This document shows, in pieces, positions 52,549-61,126 of a stretch of 64,000 bases of DNA; positions within the stretch are counted from its first letter, which is position 1, and each line of letters starts with the position of its first letter. The DNA comes from DASZQY01 sp036511595 (GTDB taxonomy: Bacteria; Pseudomonadota; Alphaproteobacteria; Rhizobiales; Kaistiaceae): the NCBI GenBank assembly GCA_036511595.1, contig DATCBY010000064.1, positions 12,444 to 76,443 on the forward strand. Reading direction: 5' to 3'. Below the pieces are notes generated by a model. That model did no database searches and was not told the DNA's origin. It saw only the letters and a list, made by a program, of their open reading frames with translations. Position numbers and translations under genes: made by a program.

Positions 52549-53919
52549 CTAATACCGCTCGAAGCCGCGCTTCAGTTCCCAGTCGGTGATGCGGCGGTCG
52601 TATTCGAACTGCTCCCATTCGGCGGTGTGAACGTAGTGGTCGATGACCTCGTCGCCGAAGGCAGCACGGAGCATCTTCGATTTGTCCACCAGTGCGGTTG
52701 CCTCGCGCAACGTCTTCGGTACTTCCCGGAGGCGCTTGCCCTGATAGGCATCGCCGACGAACGGCGCTTCCAGTTCCAGCTTCTCCTCGATGCCGGCAAG
52801 GCCGGCCGCAAGCAGCGCGGAATAGGCGAGATACGGGTTGAGGTCCGCGCCCCCGATGCGGCATTCGATGCGGATTGCCTTGGAATGAGCGCCACACAGC
52901 CGGTAGCCGGCGGTGCGGTTATCCATCGACCATATCGCCTTGGTCGGCGCGAAAGTGCCCGCCTGAAATCGCTTGTAGGAGTTGACGTAGGGCGCCAGGA
53001 ACCACGTTATCTCGCGGGCATAAGCAAGCTGGCCGGCGACGTAGTGCAGCATCAGGCGCGACATGCCGTGCTCGCCCTTCTCGTCCTGGAAGAGCGGCTT
53101 CTTGCCGGCGCTGTCCCACAGCGATGAATGGATGTGGCTGGACGACCCGGCGAGATCGAAGCGCCACTTTGCCATGAAGGTGACCGCCTTGCCCTGCACG
53201 AGGGCTATTTCCTTGACGGCGTTCTTCAGGATGACGTGGCGGTCGGCCATCGTCAGCGCGTCGGCGTAGCGGACGTTGATCTCCTCCTGCCCCGGTCCCC
53301 ACTCGCCCTTGGAATTCTCGACCGGAATACCGGCGCCTTGCAGCCCGGTGCGGATCGCCCGCATGACGCCCTCTTCCTTGGTCGTCTGCAGGATGTGGTA
53401 GTCCTCGATGTAGCGACCGGCAGTCCTGAGGCCGTCGTACTTCTTGTCAGCGGCCGTCTCGTAGGTTTCGTCGAAGAGATAGAATTCCAGCTCGGAGGCG
53501 AAGAAGGCGCTCATCTTCATCTTCGCGAGCCGCGCCACCTGCTTCTTCAGTATTCCCCGCGGCGCATGCGCCACATCCTCGTGGTGGTGGTGATCGAGAA
53601 TGTCGGCAAGCACCAACGCGCTGCCGGGCAGCCACGGCAGCAGCCGCAGCGTCGTCATGTCGGGCTTCATGACGAAATCGCCGTAGCCCTTTTCCCAGTT
53701 GGCGGCGGCGTATCCCGGCACCGGCTCCATGTCGATGTCGTTGGCGAGCAGGTAATCGCAGCCATGTGTCTCCTGGTGGGCGCTGTCGAGGAAATATTCC
53801 GCTTGCATGCGCTTGCCGACGAGACGCCCCTGCATGTCGGGAAAAGCGATGATGACGGTATCGATCTCGCCCTTGCCGACCGCGGCCTGCAGGTCCTTAA
53901 ACGTCAGCATGCCGGTCAT
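52549..53919 (-). CDS. Glutamine synthetase homologue, gamma-glutamyl-amide synthetase type (PuuA-like)
   Basis: A 456-residue type I glutamine-synthetase fold. The N-terminal IDTVIIAFPDMQGRLVGKRM replaces the usual GS start. Metal and ATP sites: SELEFYLFDETYE, AGIPVENSKGEWGPGQEEIN, MAKWRFDLAGSSSHIHSSLW and RIECRIGGADLNPYLAYSALL. This group (PuuA, GlnT, IpuC) joins glutamate to amines such as putrescine, ethanolamine or isopropylamine. The true amine is unknown. A strong terminator separates it from the upstream permease. It probably leads the ALDH / PH / ADH / kinase operon. Confidence 0.92.
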   Translation of the reverse strand: MTGMLTFKDLQAAVGKGEIDTVIIAFPDMQGRLVGKRMQAEYFLDSAHQETHGCDYLLANDIDMEPVPGYAAANWEKGYGDFVMKPDMTTLRLLPWLPGSALVLADILDHHHHEDVAHAPRGILKKQVARLAKMKMSAFFASELEFYLFDETYETAADKKYDGLRTAGRYIEDYHILQTTKEEGVMRAIRTGLQGAGIPVENSKGEWGPGQEEINVRYADALTMADRHVILKNAVKEIALVQGKAVTFMAKWRFDLAGSSSHIHSSLWDSAGKKPLFQDEKGEHGMSRLMLHYVAGQLAYAREITWFLAPYVNSYKRFQAGTFAPTKAIWSMDNRTAGYRLCGAHSKAIRIECRIGGADLNPYLAYSALLAAGLAGIEEKLELEAPFVGDAYQGKRLREVPKTLREATALVDKSKMLRAAFGDEVIDHYVHTAEWEQFEYDRRITDWELKRGFERY

Positions 53920-53954
53920 GACACCCTCAGACTCCGTGACCCGTTCAAAACAGT

Positions 53955-53979
53955 CGCGCGGGGATTTTGTCCCCGCGCG
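53955..53979 (-). terminator. Strong hairpin terminator after the permease gene
   Basis: CGCGCGGGGA (53955-53964) and TCCCCGCGCG (53970-53979) form a perfect 10-bp stem with a 5-base loop. On the minus strand the stem is followed by ACTGTTTT. It lies 26 bases after the permease stop and before the glutamine synthetase homologue, so the two genes are likely separately or differentially expressed. Confidence 0.75.
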
Positions 53980-54004
53980 GATTTATTGCAAATGGGATTC
54001 GCCG

Positions 54005-55561
54005 TCAGTGGTGCTCGCCGACCGCCTTTTCCTGTTCCGCGATCATCGCCTGACGCTTGGCGATGATGTCGCCCATCGGCGGGCCCTTGAACCGCCGCTG
54101 CTCGAAGCCGAACCAGACGATCGCGGTCAGCACGAAGAAGCCGATAACGATGTAGGCCGCCTTGTCGTTTGGCGGCTGGATGCCGAGGATGATGATCAGG
54201 ATCATCGACAGCACCGAAAGGACAGCGAACAGCAGGAATACGCCGCGCCCGAGATCCCACGGGCCCATTTTGTCCCACTTCGGCGTCCCCCAGGCGATGG
54301 CGCCCAGAACGATCGGGAAGGTGAACGACAGGAACAGGAAGATGACCGTGCACGACACGACGATGGTGTAGGCCGAAGTTCCGGCGACCGATATCAGCGA
54401 GGAACCGAGGACGAAGAGCACCGACAGTACCGCTGCCGTCCAGATCGCCGCTACCGGCGTCCGGTATGTCGGGCTGACCTTCGACAGCGACGCGGAAGCC
54501 GGCAGGCCGCCGTCACGCGAGAAGGCGAAGATCATGCGCGAGGCCGAAGTTACCGTCGCCAACCCGCAGAGAAGCTGGGCGACGAAAACCACGAGATACA
54601 CGATCTCTTTGACCGTCGGGTTCACTTGCTGGTCGAACGCCCAGAACCAGACGTTCCAGCCCTGCGCCGCGGCTTGGTCCATGTTGGGAAGCATGAGGAC
54701 GAAGGGAACCAGGAAAACCAGGCCGAAGATCGCCGACCAGACGACTGACATCACCATCGCTCGCGGCACCGACCGCGCAGCCTTGAGGGTTTCCTCGGAG
54801 GTGTGCGCCGAGGCATCGTATCCGGTGATGGTGTAGATCGGCATCAAAAGGCCTAGCGCGAACACCCACCAGTTGGAAACCGCCGGCCATACACCGCCGC
54901 CGGGATCGCCGGAATAGTTGTGGAAGGTGAACAGGCGACCAATGTCCCAGGTCGAGCCCGCCCACAGGCAGACGATGCCGATCAGGATCGAGCCGCCGAA
55001 GATCAGCCAGCCGGAGAAGTCGGTAAGCTGCGCGGTGAGCTTGATGCCCCGGTGGTTGATGATCGCCTGGGCGCCGGTGATGATGACCAGGAAGATCGTT
55101 TGGGTCCAGATGTTGTTCGGGATGTTCAGCCAGGGAAACGCGCCCTCGAAGAACGTCCAGGTGCCGACGTTGATGGCCCCGAGCACCGTGATGAGGCCGA
55201 GCAGGTTGAGCCAGGCCGTGACCCAGCCGGTCCCGCGGTTGCCCAGGATCGAGCCCCAGTGATAGAGGCCGCCGGCCGTTGGATAGGCCGACGAGATCTG
55301 CGACATGGCGACGGCGAAGGTCAGCGAGACGAAGCAGCCCACCAGCCAGCCGATGCCGATGGCGATGCCGCCGGCCCCCGACGTTGCCTGCGGCAGCGAG
55401 TTTATGCCGCCTGACAGGATACAGATGATCGAGAAGGATACGGCAAAGTTGGAGAAGCGCGACAGGCGCCGCTCAAGCTCCTGAGCGTATCCCATGCTGT
55501 GAAGGACTTTGACGTCATCCGTCTTGTCAGTGTCGGTATAGGCCTTGTCCATGTTGCTCAT
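54005..55561 (-). CDS. APC-family amino acid/amine permease
   Basis: A 518-residue transporter with 12 predicted membrane helices. The N-terminal cytoplasmic SMGYAQELERRLSRFSNFAV precedes helix 1 with the unwound substrate motif SGGINSLPQATSGAGG; later GITVL-type LNLLGLITVLGAINVGTWTF and ITGYDASAHTSEETLKAARS are typical of the GABA/amine (ACT and PuuP-like) branch. A good SD (AGGAGC) precedes the ATG. It diverges from the RpiR regulator and, with the gamma-glutamyl-amide synthetase homologue, probably supplies an amine or amino acid. Confidence 0.9.
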   Translation of the reverse strand: MSNMDKAYTDTDKTDDVKVLHSMGYAQELERRLSRFSNFAVSFSIICILSGGINSLPQATSGAGGIAIGIGWLVGCFVSLTFAVAMSQISSAYPTAGGLYHWGSILGNRGTGWVTAWLNLLGLITVLGAINVGTWTFFEGAFPWLNIPNNIWTQTIFLVIITGAQAIINHRGIKLTAQLTDFSGWLIFGGSILIGIVCLWAGSTWDIGRLFTFHNYSGDPGGGVWPAVSNWWVFALGLLMPIYTITGYDASAHTSEETLKAARSVPRAMVMSVVWSAIFGLVFLVPFVLMLPNMDQAAAQGWNVWFWAFDQQVNPTVKEIVYLVVFVAQLLCGLATVTSASRMIFAFSRDGGLPASASLSKVSPTYRTPVAAIWTAAVLSVLFVLGSSLISVAGTSAYTIVVSCTVIFLFLSFTFPIVLGAIAWGTPKWDKMGPWDLGRGVFLLFAVLSVLSMILIIILGIQPPNDKAAYIVIGFFVLTAIVWFGFEQRRFKGPPMGDIIAKRQAMIAEQEKAVGEHH

Positions 55562-55739
55562 GCGTCGCTCCTATGAGCCGGCGTGCCGGACCCGCCGGCA
55601 GCGGCTACCCCAGTTTGCCTTGCCCCCCGCGCGGACAAACCGCGCGGCATTCCCCGCAACCAAACAAGCCTCACGTTGCAACTCTCGAAAAAGCTGGATC
55701 TCCGGCACCCCGGGTAGTCCCGCGCGGCGAGTCCGGTGG

Positions 55740-55922
55740 AAAGCCCCGCCGTCCCCCGGGATCCCTCACCCTGTGGCGCTCAGGATCCAGCGGCGACAGG
55801 CCGGGCATTCGCGGTGACCTTGGAATTAAGTTGGAAGCGTGTTCGCAGACAGCAACGAAGAACCCGTGCGCTTCACGCACCTCGACCGCGGCGCCCCCGT
55901 CGGGTGCAGGCAGTTCGTCCAT
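55740..55922 (-). pseudogene. Decayed N-formylglutamate amidohydrolase gene fragment
   Basis: From an ATG at 55920-55922, preceded by GGGGGTGG, the minus strand reads MDELPAPDGGAAVEVREAHG, then FFVAVCEHASNLIPRSP and LSPLDPERHRVRDPGG. This matches the start of the FGase family (VCEHASNRIP ... LxRHIAWDPGA). Beyond about 55750 the similarity is lost and the frame carries on into unrelated sequence ending near the permease start, so perhaps 60 of about 260 residues remain. Such genes often stand beside gamma-glutamyl-amide synthetases and permeases. The large gap (55562-56065) otherwise holds the permease leader and the RpiR operator candidate. Confidence 0.6.
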
Positions 55923-55997
55923 TCGCCACCCCCGTGGCAAAACAGCCGCAAGTCTGGAACCCCCGCGACTCGCGCAACCGTCCCACCTGCAATATAC

Positions 55998-56017
55998 GTT
56001 ACAAGAATTCATGAAAC
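55998..56017. promoter_or_regulatory. Candidate operator: 20-bp near-palindrome centred on GAATTC
   Basis: GTTACAAGAATTCATGAAAC is symmetric at 8 of 10 base pairs (GTTnCAnGAATTCnTGnAAC). It ends 48 bases before the RpiR start and lies about 440 bases from the permease start. The position and TGAAAC/GTT arms suit an RpiR-type operator that could serve autoregulation. Confidence 0.45.
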
Positions 56018-56065
56018 CGTCAAAATGAAATGACGGCAACGGGTTGTGGGGTACGAATCACGAGG

Positions 56066-56905
56066 ATGGCAGCCGATCCGTCTCCATCCATCGCCGAGCG
56101 GATTCGCCGCGATCTCGGCGCGCTTACCCCCAACGAACGCCGCGCCGCGCACCGCCTGCTCGCCGACTATCCGATAGCCGGGCTCGACACTGTCGCACGT
56201 TTTGGCAAGGCGGCGGGTGTCAGCGGGCCGACGGTCCTGCGCATGATCGCCAAGCTCGGCTTCACCAGCTATGGCGGCTTCCAGACCGCGCTGCGCGCCG
56301 AGCTGGCCGCGCGCCTGGAGACGCCGCTGATGAAGGGCGGCCCCGTCGCCGGCCACGACGTGCTGGCGCTCTTCGCCGAAACGGCCACCGACAATATCCG
56401 TGAAACCGCCGCCAACGTCGCGCACGACGAATTCGACGCCGTCGTACGCCTGCTCGCCGACAGCGGCCGGCCGCTCCATGTCCTGGGCGGCCGGTTCACC
56501 GGCGCGCTCGCCGAATACATGGTCTCGCACCTGCGCGTACTTCGCCCGCGCGTTCGCCGCATCATGGGCGACAATCTCAATTGGCTCGACCAGATGCTCG
56601 ATATCGGCAAGCGCGACGCGGTCGTGGTCTTCGACATCCGTCGGTATTCCAACGACATCGCAGCGTTCGCCCGCAATGCCGCCAAGCGCGGCGCCACGAT
56701 TGCCCTGTTCACCGATCAGTGGCTGTCGCCCGTTTCGAATGTCGCCCGGCACGTGCTGCCGGCCCATGTCGTCGCCCCGTCGGTCTGGGACTCCTGCGCC
56801 GGCCTTCTCCTGCTGGTCGAGGCCGTGCTTGCGGCTGTCGCCCGCGACCTCGGCCGCAGCGCCCGTGATCGCCTGACCACCGTCGAAAAGCTTCGCGGCG
56901 AATAG
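56066..56905 (+). CDS. MurR/RpiR family transcriptional regulator
   Basis: A 279-residue regulator with an N-terminal HTH (residues 5-80; ADYPIAGLDTVARFGKAAGV, SGPTVLRMIAKLGFTSYGGF) and a C-terminal SIS domain (about 115-245; GRFTGALAEYMVSHLRVL, VVVFDIRRYSNDIAAFA, IALFTDQWLSPV) that senses a phosphosugar or other ligand. An ATG at 56030 would add 12 residues; neither start has a clear SD. It is divergent from the permease and 87 bases from the aldo/keto reductase. It probably regulates one or both sides. Confidence 0.9.
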   Translation: MAADPSPSIAERIRRDLGALTPNERRAAHRLLADYPIAGLDTVARFGKAAGVSGPTVLRMIAKLGFTSYGGFQTALRAELAARLETPLMKGGPVAGHDVLALFAETATDNIRETAANVAHDEFDAVVRLLADSGRPLHVLGGRFTGALAEYMVSHLRVLRPRVRRIMGDNLNWLDQMLDIGKRDAVVVFDIRRYSNDIAAFARNAAKRGATIALFTDQWLSPVSNVARHVLPAHVVAPSVWDSCAGLLLLVEAVLAAVARDLGRSARDRLTTVEKLRGE

Positions 56906-56992
56906 GCGCGTCCGTCTACTCAATGACGCCGGGCTCATGTATCAAGGCCAACCGCGGCGTTGGCAGGAAAAGTACCAGAGGGAGGAATCGTC

Positions 56993-58009
56993 ATGGAATT
57001 CGAGAAGCGCCGTGTCGGCCGCACCAAGCTCAAGGTCACCACGATGGGCCTCGGCACGGCTTCGCTGGCGGGCAACGTCGCCCCGGTCACCGAGGAGGAA
57101 GGCCGCATGCTGGTCGCGAAGGCCTACGAAAAGGGCATCCGCTATTTCGATGCCGCCCCCTTCTACGGCTACGGCAAATCCGAGCATGTCCTTGGCGACG
57201 GCCTCCGTGAACAAAAGGACTGGGTGCTCTCCACTAAGGTCGGCCGTTTGCTCAGGCCGCGCCGCACGCCTTTGAGTGCGGCCGAGTTGCGCCGCGGTCC
57301 ATTTCCGTTCGCGCCTTTCCCGTTCGCGCCGCAGTTCGACTACGGCTACGACGCCACCATGCGCGCCTACGAGGACAGCATGCAGCGCCTCGGCCTGAAC
57401 CACATCGACATCGTCTATATCCACGACATCGACGTGTATTCCCACGGCTCGAAGGAGGCGCAGGAGAAGGTCTTCCGGACAGCCATGGACGAGACCTACA
57501 AGGCGCTCGACAAGCTGCGCACCGCCGGCGACATCAAGGCGATCGGCCTCGGCGTCAATGAGGCGCAGCCGATCGCCGACGCGATGCAACGCGGCCAGTT
57601 CGACGTTTTCCTGCTCGCCGGACGCTACACCCTGCTCGAACAGGCGCCGCTGCATTCGCTGTTTCCCGAGGTCAAGAAACACGGCGCCTCCATCGTCATC
57701 GGCGGTCCCTTCAATTCGGGTGTTCTTGTCGGTGGCAAGACTTTCAACTACGCCAAGGCCCCCCCCCAGGTAGTCAAGCAGGTCAAGCGCCTGCAGAAGA
57801 TCTGCGACGCCCACGATGTCCCGCTCGCGGCCGCAGCCCTGCAGTTCACGCCCGCCCATCCGATCGTGGCGAGCGTCATCCCAGGGCCGCAGACCGCCGC
57901 CGAACTGAAGCAGATATTGGCTTGGTGGAAACTGAAGATCCCCGCCGCCCTGTGGCGGGACCTGAAGAGCGAAGGCGTCTTGGATAAGGACGCACCCGTT
58001 CCCAAGTAA
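56993..58009 (+). CDS. Aldo/keto reductase, D-threo-aldose 1-dehydrogenase-like
   Basis: A 338-residue TIM-barrel oxidoreductase. The catalytic tetrad is visible: Asp and Tyr in GIRYFDAAPFYGYGKSEHVL, Lys in WVLSTKVGRLL, and His in IVYIHDIDVYSHG. The NAD(P)-binding end reads SVIPGPQTAAELKQ. This subgroup (L-fucose/D-threo-aldose or pyridoxal dehydrogenases) oxidises sugars. The SD GGGAGG is 7 bases before the ATG. A run of nine C residues at 57759-57767 codes APPPQ and could slip. It is downstream of RpiR. Confidence 0.9.
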   Translation: MEFEKRRVGRTKLKVTTMGLGTASLAGNVAPVTEEEGRMLVAKAYEKGIRYFDAAPFYGYGKSEHVLGDGLREQKDWVLSTKVGRLLRPRRTPLSAAELRRGPFPFAPFPFAPQFDYGYDATMRAYEDSMQRLGLNHIDIVYIHDIDVYSHGSKEAQEKVFRTAMDETYKALDKLRTAGDIKAIGLGVNEAQPIADAMQRGQFDVFLLAGRYTLLEQAPLHSLFPEVKKHGASIVIGGPFNSGVLVGGKTFNYAKAPPQVVKQVKRLQKICDAHDVPLAAAALQFTPAHPIVASVIPGPQTAAELKQILAWWKLKIPAALWRDLKSEGVLDKDAPVPK

Positions 58010-58050
58010 GGGGACAGACAGAACCTGACGGCAGGGAAGCGAAGAGGCCG

Positions 58051-58707
58051 ATGTATTCAGGGCTCGGTTCCGAGCTTTACGCGCTCGTCACGGTCCTCGT
58101 CATCGATCTGGTCCTCGCTGGCGATAACGCCATCGTCGTCGGCATGGCGGCGGCCGGATTGCCGGATCAGCTGCGCCGGAAGGCGATCCTCTTCGGGATC
58201 GCAACGGCTGCCCTGCTGCGTATCATCCTGGCGCTCTTTGCCACGCAGATTCTCGATGTCGTCGGCGTGGTGCTTATCGGCGGATTCCTGCTGCTCTGGG
58301 TGTGCTGGAAGCTCTGGCGCGAGCTGCGGGTCGGCGGCCACGCGGCCGAAGCGGCGGCCGCCGACGCACTGGCAGTCCGCGGAACCGGGCTGTCCGCCGC
58401 CTCACGAGCAAAACCGAAAACTTTCCGTCAGGCCATTGCGCAGATCGTGGTCGCCGATGTGTCGATGTCGCTCGACAACGTGCTGGCGGTCGCCGGAACG
58501 GCGCGGCACCATCTTTGGGTGCTGGTCATCGGGCTCAGCCTGTCGGTCGCCCTCATCGGCGTCGCCGCTACCATGATCGCCAGAGTCCTGCGGCGCTTTC
58601 CGTGGATTTCCTACCTTGGCCTCGCGCTCATTGCCTGGGTGGCCATGACCATGATCTGGACCGGCGCCTGGGGCACCTGGCACGCGACCAATCCACACCC
58701 GGCGTAG
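58051..58707 (+). CDS. TerC family membrane protein (YjbE type)
   Basis: A 218-residue membrane protein with about six to seven helices. The two TerC signature repeats are DLVLAGDNAIVVGMAAAGLP (residues 19-38) and VVADVSMSLDNVLAVAGTA (about 134-152), each with the conserved acidic/Asn metal-binding pair. TerC proteins act in manganese export or metal insertion into exported proteins, and in tellurite resistance in some hosts. It is 41 bases after the aldo/keto reductase and convergent with the next gene (3 bases between stops). Confidence 0.92.
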   Translation: MYSGLGSELYALVTVLVIDLVLAGDNAIVVGMAAAGLPDQLRRKAILFGIATAALLRIILALFATQILDVVGVVLIGGFLLLWVCWKLWRELRVGGHAAEAAAADALAVRGTGLSAASRAKPKTFRQAIAQIVVADVSMSLDNVLAVAGTARHHLWVLVIGLSLSVALIGVAATMIARVLRRFPWISYLGLALIAWVAMTMIWTGAWGTWHATNPHPA

Positions 58708-58710
58708 GGT

Positions 58711-59742
58711 CTATGCGGTGCTCGACCGCTTCCAGATATTGATGCCAGCGTCGACGGCCAGCTTGTCGATCGCGTCGAGTTCGGCCGGCGAGAAGGTCAA
58801 GTTCGCGAGCGCGCCGACTGCGTCCTCGATTTGCGCAACCCGCGAAGCGCCGATCAGCGCCGACGTCATACGCGGATCGCGCAACGTCCAGGCTATCGCC
58901 ATCTGCGCCAGCGTCTGGCCGCGTTTCTTCGCCAGATCGTTCAGCGAACGCACCGACGTCATGTTCTTCTCCGCGAGGAACTCCGGTCGGAACGCTCCCG
59001 AGCCCCGACCGACACGACTGTCCTCGGGGACGCCCTTCAGATATTTGTCGGTGAGCATCCCCTGCGCCAGCGGCGAGAAGGCGATGCAGCCGATCCCCTC
59101 GCCTTCCAGCGTATCGAGCAAATGGTCCTCCTCCGTCCACCGGTTGAGGATGGAGTAGCTCGGCTGGTGGATCAGCGCCGGCGTGCCGAGACGGCGCAGG
59201 ATCGCGGCTGCCTCGCGCGTCCGTGCCGAGCTGTAGGACGAGATGCCGACGTAGAGGGCCTTCCCCTGGCGCACGACGGCGTCGAGCGCGCCCATGGTTT
59301 CCTCCAGCGGCGTGTCGGGATCGAAACGGTGCGAATAAAAGATGTCGACATAGTCGACCCCCATGCGCTTGAGGCTCTGGTCGAGGCTCGCGATGAGGTA
59401 TTTGCGGCTGCCCCATTGCCCGTAGGGACCGGGCCACATGTCGTAGCCGGCCTTGGTCGAGATGAGGAGTTCATCGCGAAGATTGTGGAAATCGTCCTTC
59501 AGGATCTCCCCGAAAAGAGTCTCGGCGGAGCCCGGCGGTGGACCGTAGTTGTTAGCGAGATCGAAATGCGTAATCCCGAGATCAAAGGCCCGCCGGCACA
59601 TGTCGCGCGCAACGTCGGCGCGCGAGCCGTGCCCGAAGTTGTGCCACAGGCCGAGCGAGACGGCAGGCAACTTGAGGCCGCTCCGACCGCTCCGCCGATA
59701 GTGCATCATGCCGTAACGTTCGTCGGACGGAAGATAAGTCAT
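58711..59742 (-). CDS. Aldo/keto reductase, L-glyceraldehyde 3-phosphate reductase type
   Basis: A 343-residue AKR14-type enzyme. The N-terminus YRRSGRSGLKLPAVSLGLWH is that of YghZ/MgrA proteins; catalytic Asp/Tyr are in ITHFDLANNYGPPPGSAE, Lys in LLISTKAGYDMWPGPYGQWG, and His in DIFYSHRFDPDTPLEET. GIGCIAFSPLAQGMLTDKYL and SALIGASRVAQIEDAV bind NADP. The start is ATG at 59742, after GGGGA. It is convergent with terC. Confidence 0.92.
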   Translation of the reverse strand: MTYLPSDERYGMMHYRRSGRSGLKLPAVSLGLWHNFGHGSRADVARDMCRRAFDLGITHFDLANNYGPPPGSAETLFGEILKDDFHNLRDELLISTKAGYDMWPGPYGQWGSRKYLIASLDQSLKRMGVDYVDIFYSHRFDPDTPLEETMGALDAVVRQGKALYVGISSYSSARTREAAAILRRLGTPALIHQPSYSILNRWTEEDHLLDTLEGEGIGCIAFSPLAQGMLTDKYLKGVPEDSRVGRGSGAFRPEFLAEKNMTSVRSLNDLAKKRGQTLAQMAIAWTLRDPRMTSALIGASRVAQIEDAVGALANLTFSPAELDAIDKLAVDAGINIWKRSSTA

Positions 59743-59823
59743 CAGCGTTCCCCAAAGCTTGGACGAGGCCGGAGAACCTAGACCGATCGTGGCCGACGGC
59801 AAGGGCGGCGTGCGACGGCCGGA

Positions 59824-61023
59824 CTAGCGGATCACTCCCGCCAGCCGCAGCCGCGCCACGTCGTCATCGCTATAGCCGAGGCCGGCGAGAATGGTCGCCG
59901 TATGCTCCCCAAGCCGGGGCGACGCGCGCTCATAGGCGAGCGGCGTGCCTTCCATCCTGATCGGGGTGCGCACCGAAGGAACCGCCAGGCCCGCTTCGCG
60001 CGGCAGGTCCAGGCGCATGCCGCGATGAACGACCTGGGGATCGGCGAAGACGTCAGCGACGGTATTGATCGGCCCCGCCGGCACACCGGCCTTTTCCAGC
60101 AGAGGAATCAGCGTGTCGCGCTGGAACCGCATGACGAGCGCCGCGATTTGCGGTACCAGCGCACCCCGATTGACGACGCGCGCCTCGTTCGATGCGAAAA
60201 GCGGATCGTCCGCCAATTCCGGGGCGCCGATGACGTCCGCAAATTGCCGGAACTGGCCATCGTTGCCGACCGCCACGATGATGTCGCCATCGCTCACGGC
60301 GAATTCCTGATAGGGCACGATATTCGGGTGCGCGTTGCCCATGCGATGCGGCAGCACGCCGGAAGCGAGATAGTTCATCGCCTGATTGGCAAGCACGCCG
60401 ACCTGCGTGTCGAGCAGCGCCATGTCGATCGTCTGTCCCTCACCCGTGCGCGTGCGATGCGCCAGCGCCGCTTGAATCGCGATGACGGCGTAGAGCCCGG
60501 TCATGATGTCAGCATAGGCGACACCAACCTTGTGCGGCGCTCCATCAGCTTCGCCGGTAAGATCCATGATGCCGCCCATGCCCTGGATCATGAAGTCGTA
60601 GCCGGCCCGTGCCCTGTAGGGCCCGCTCTGGCCGAAGCCGGTGATCGAGCAATAGACGACGCCGGGATTGGTGGCGCGCACGCTGGCGTAGTCAAGGCCA
60701 TAGCGGGCAAGCGTGCCGACTTTGAAATTCTCGATGACGACGTCGGCGCCCGCAGAAAGGCGCGCGACGATGGCGCGGCCCTCTTCCGTCGCGAAATCGA
60801 CGGCGATGGATTGCTTGCCACGGTTACAAGAATGGAAATAAGCCGCGTCGCGTGTTCCGTCGCCATTGTCGATCGACGGCGGTCCCCACGCGCGCGTCTC
60901 GTCACCCGCAAGATTCTCGACCTTGATGACTTCGGCGCCGAGGTCGGCGAGCAATTGTCCCGCCCATGGACCGGCGAGCACCCGGGCAAGCTCCAGCACC
61001 TTGAGACCGGCGAGCGGGGGCAT
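59824..61023 (-). CDS. CaiB/BaiF-type (class III) CoA transferase
   Basis: A 399-residue formyl-CoA-transferase-fold enzyme that moves CoA between carboxylates. Conserved: LKVLELARVLAGPWAGQLLA, GADVVIENFKVGTLARYGLD, SITGFGQSGPYRARAGYDFM, and catalytic Asp172 in VGVAYADIMTGLYAVIAIQ. The ATG at 61023 has GGAG 7 bases upstream; an upstream Met would add 13 residues. No partner gene is next to it, so donor and acceptor are unknown. Confidence 0.92.
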   Translation of the reverse strand: MPPLAGLKVLELARVLAGPWAGQLLADLGAEVIKVENLAGDETRAWGPPSIDNGDGTRDAAYFHSCNRGKQSIAVDFATEEGRAIVARLSAGADVVIENFKVGTLARYGLDYASVRATNPGVVYCSITGFGQSGPYRARAGYDFMIQGMGGIMDLTGEADGAPHKVGVAYADIMTGLYAVIAIQAALAHRTRTGEGQTIDMALLDTQVGVLANQAMNYLASGVLPHRMGNAHPNIVPYQEFAVSDGDIIVAVGNDGQFRQFADVIGAPELADDPLFASNEARVVNRGALVPQIAALVMRFQRDTLIPLLEKAGVPAGPINTVADVFADPQVVHRGMRLDLPREAGLAVPSVRTPIRMEGTPLAYERASPRLGEHTATILAGLGYSDDDVARLRLAGVIR

Positions 61024-61126
61024 GGCAACTCCATGGCGGGAAAGCCCGCCCATGAAATGCACGGGCTGTGGCGCGCTGCAATCCGCCCCGGCAAAAAGAC
61101 ACCTACCGCACCAGAGAACGCGGTGA

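Noticed and set aside
55562..55740. Riboswitch in the permease leader
   Set aside because: The leader has GC-rich hairpins such as CCGCGCGG-TTTGT-CCGCGCGG, but I find none of the conserved core bases of glycine, guanidine or other known riboswitches.
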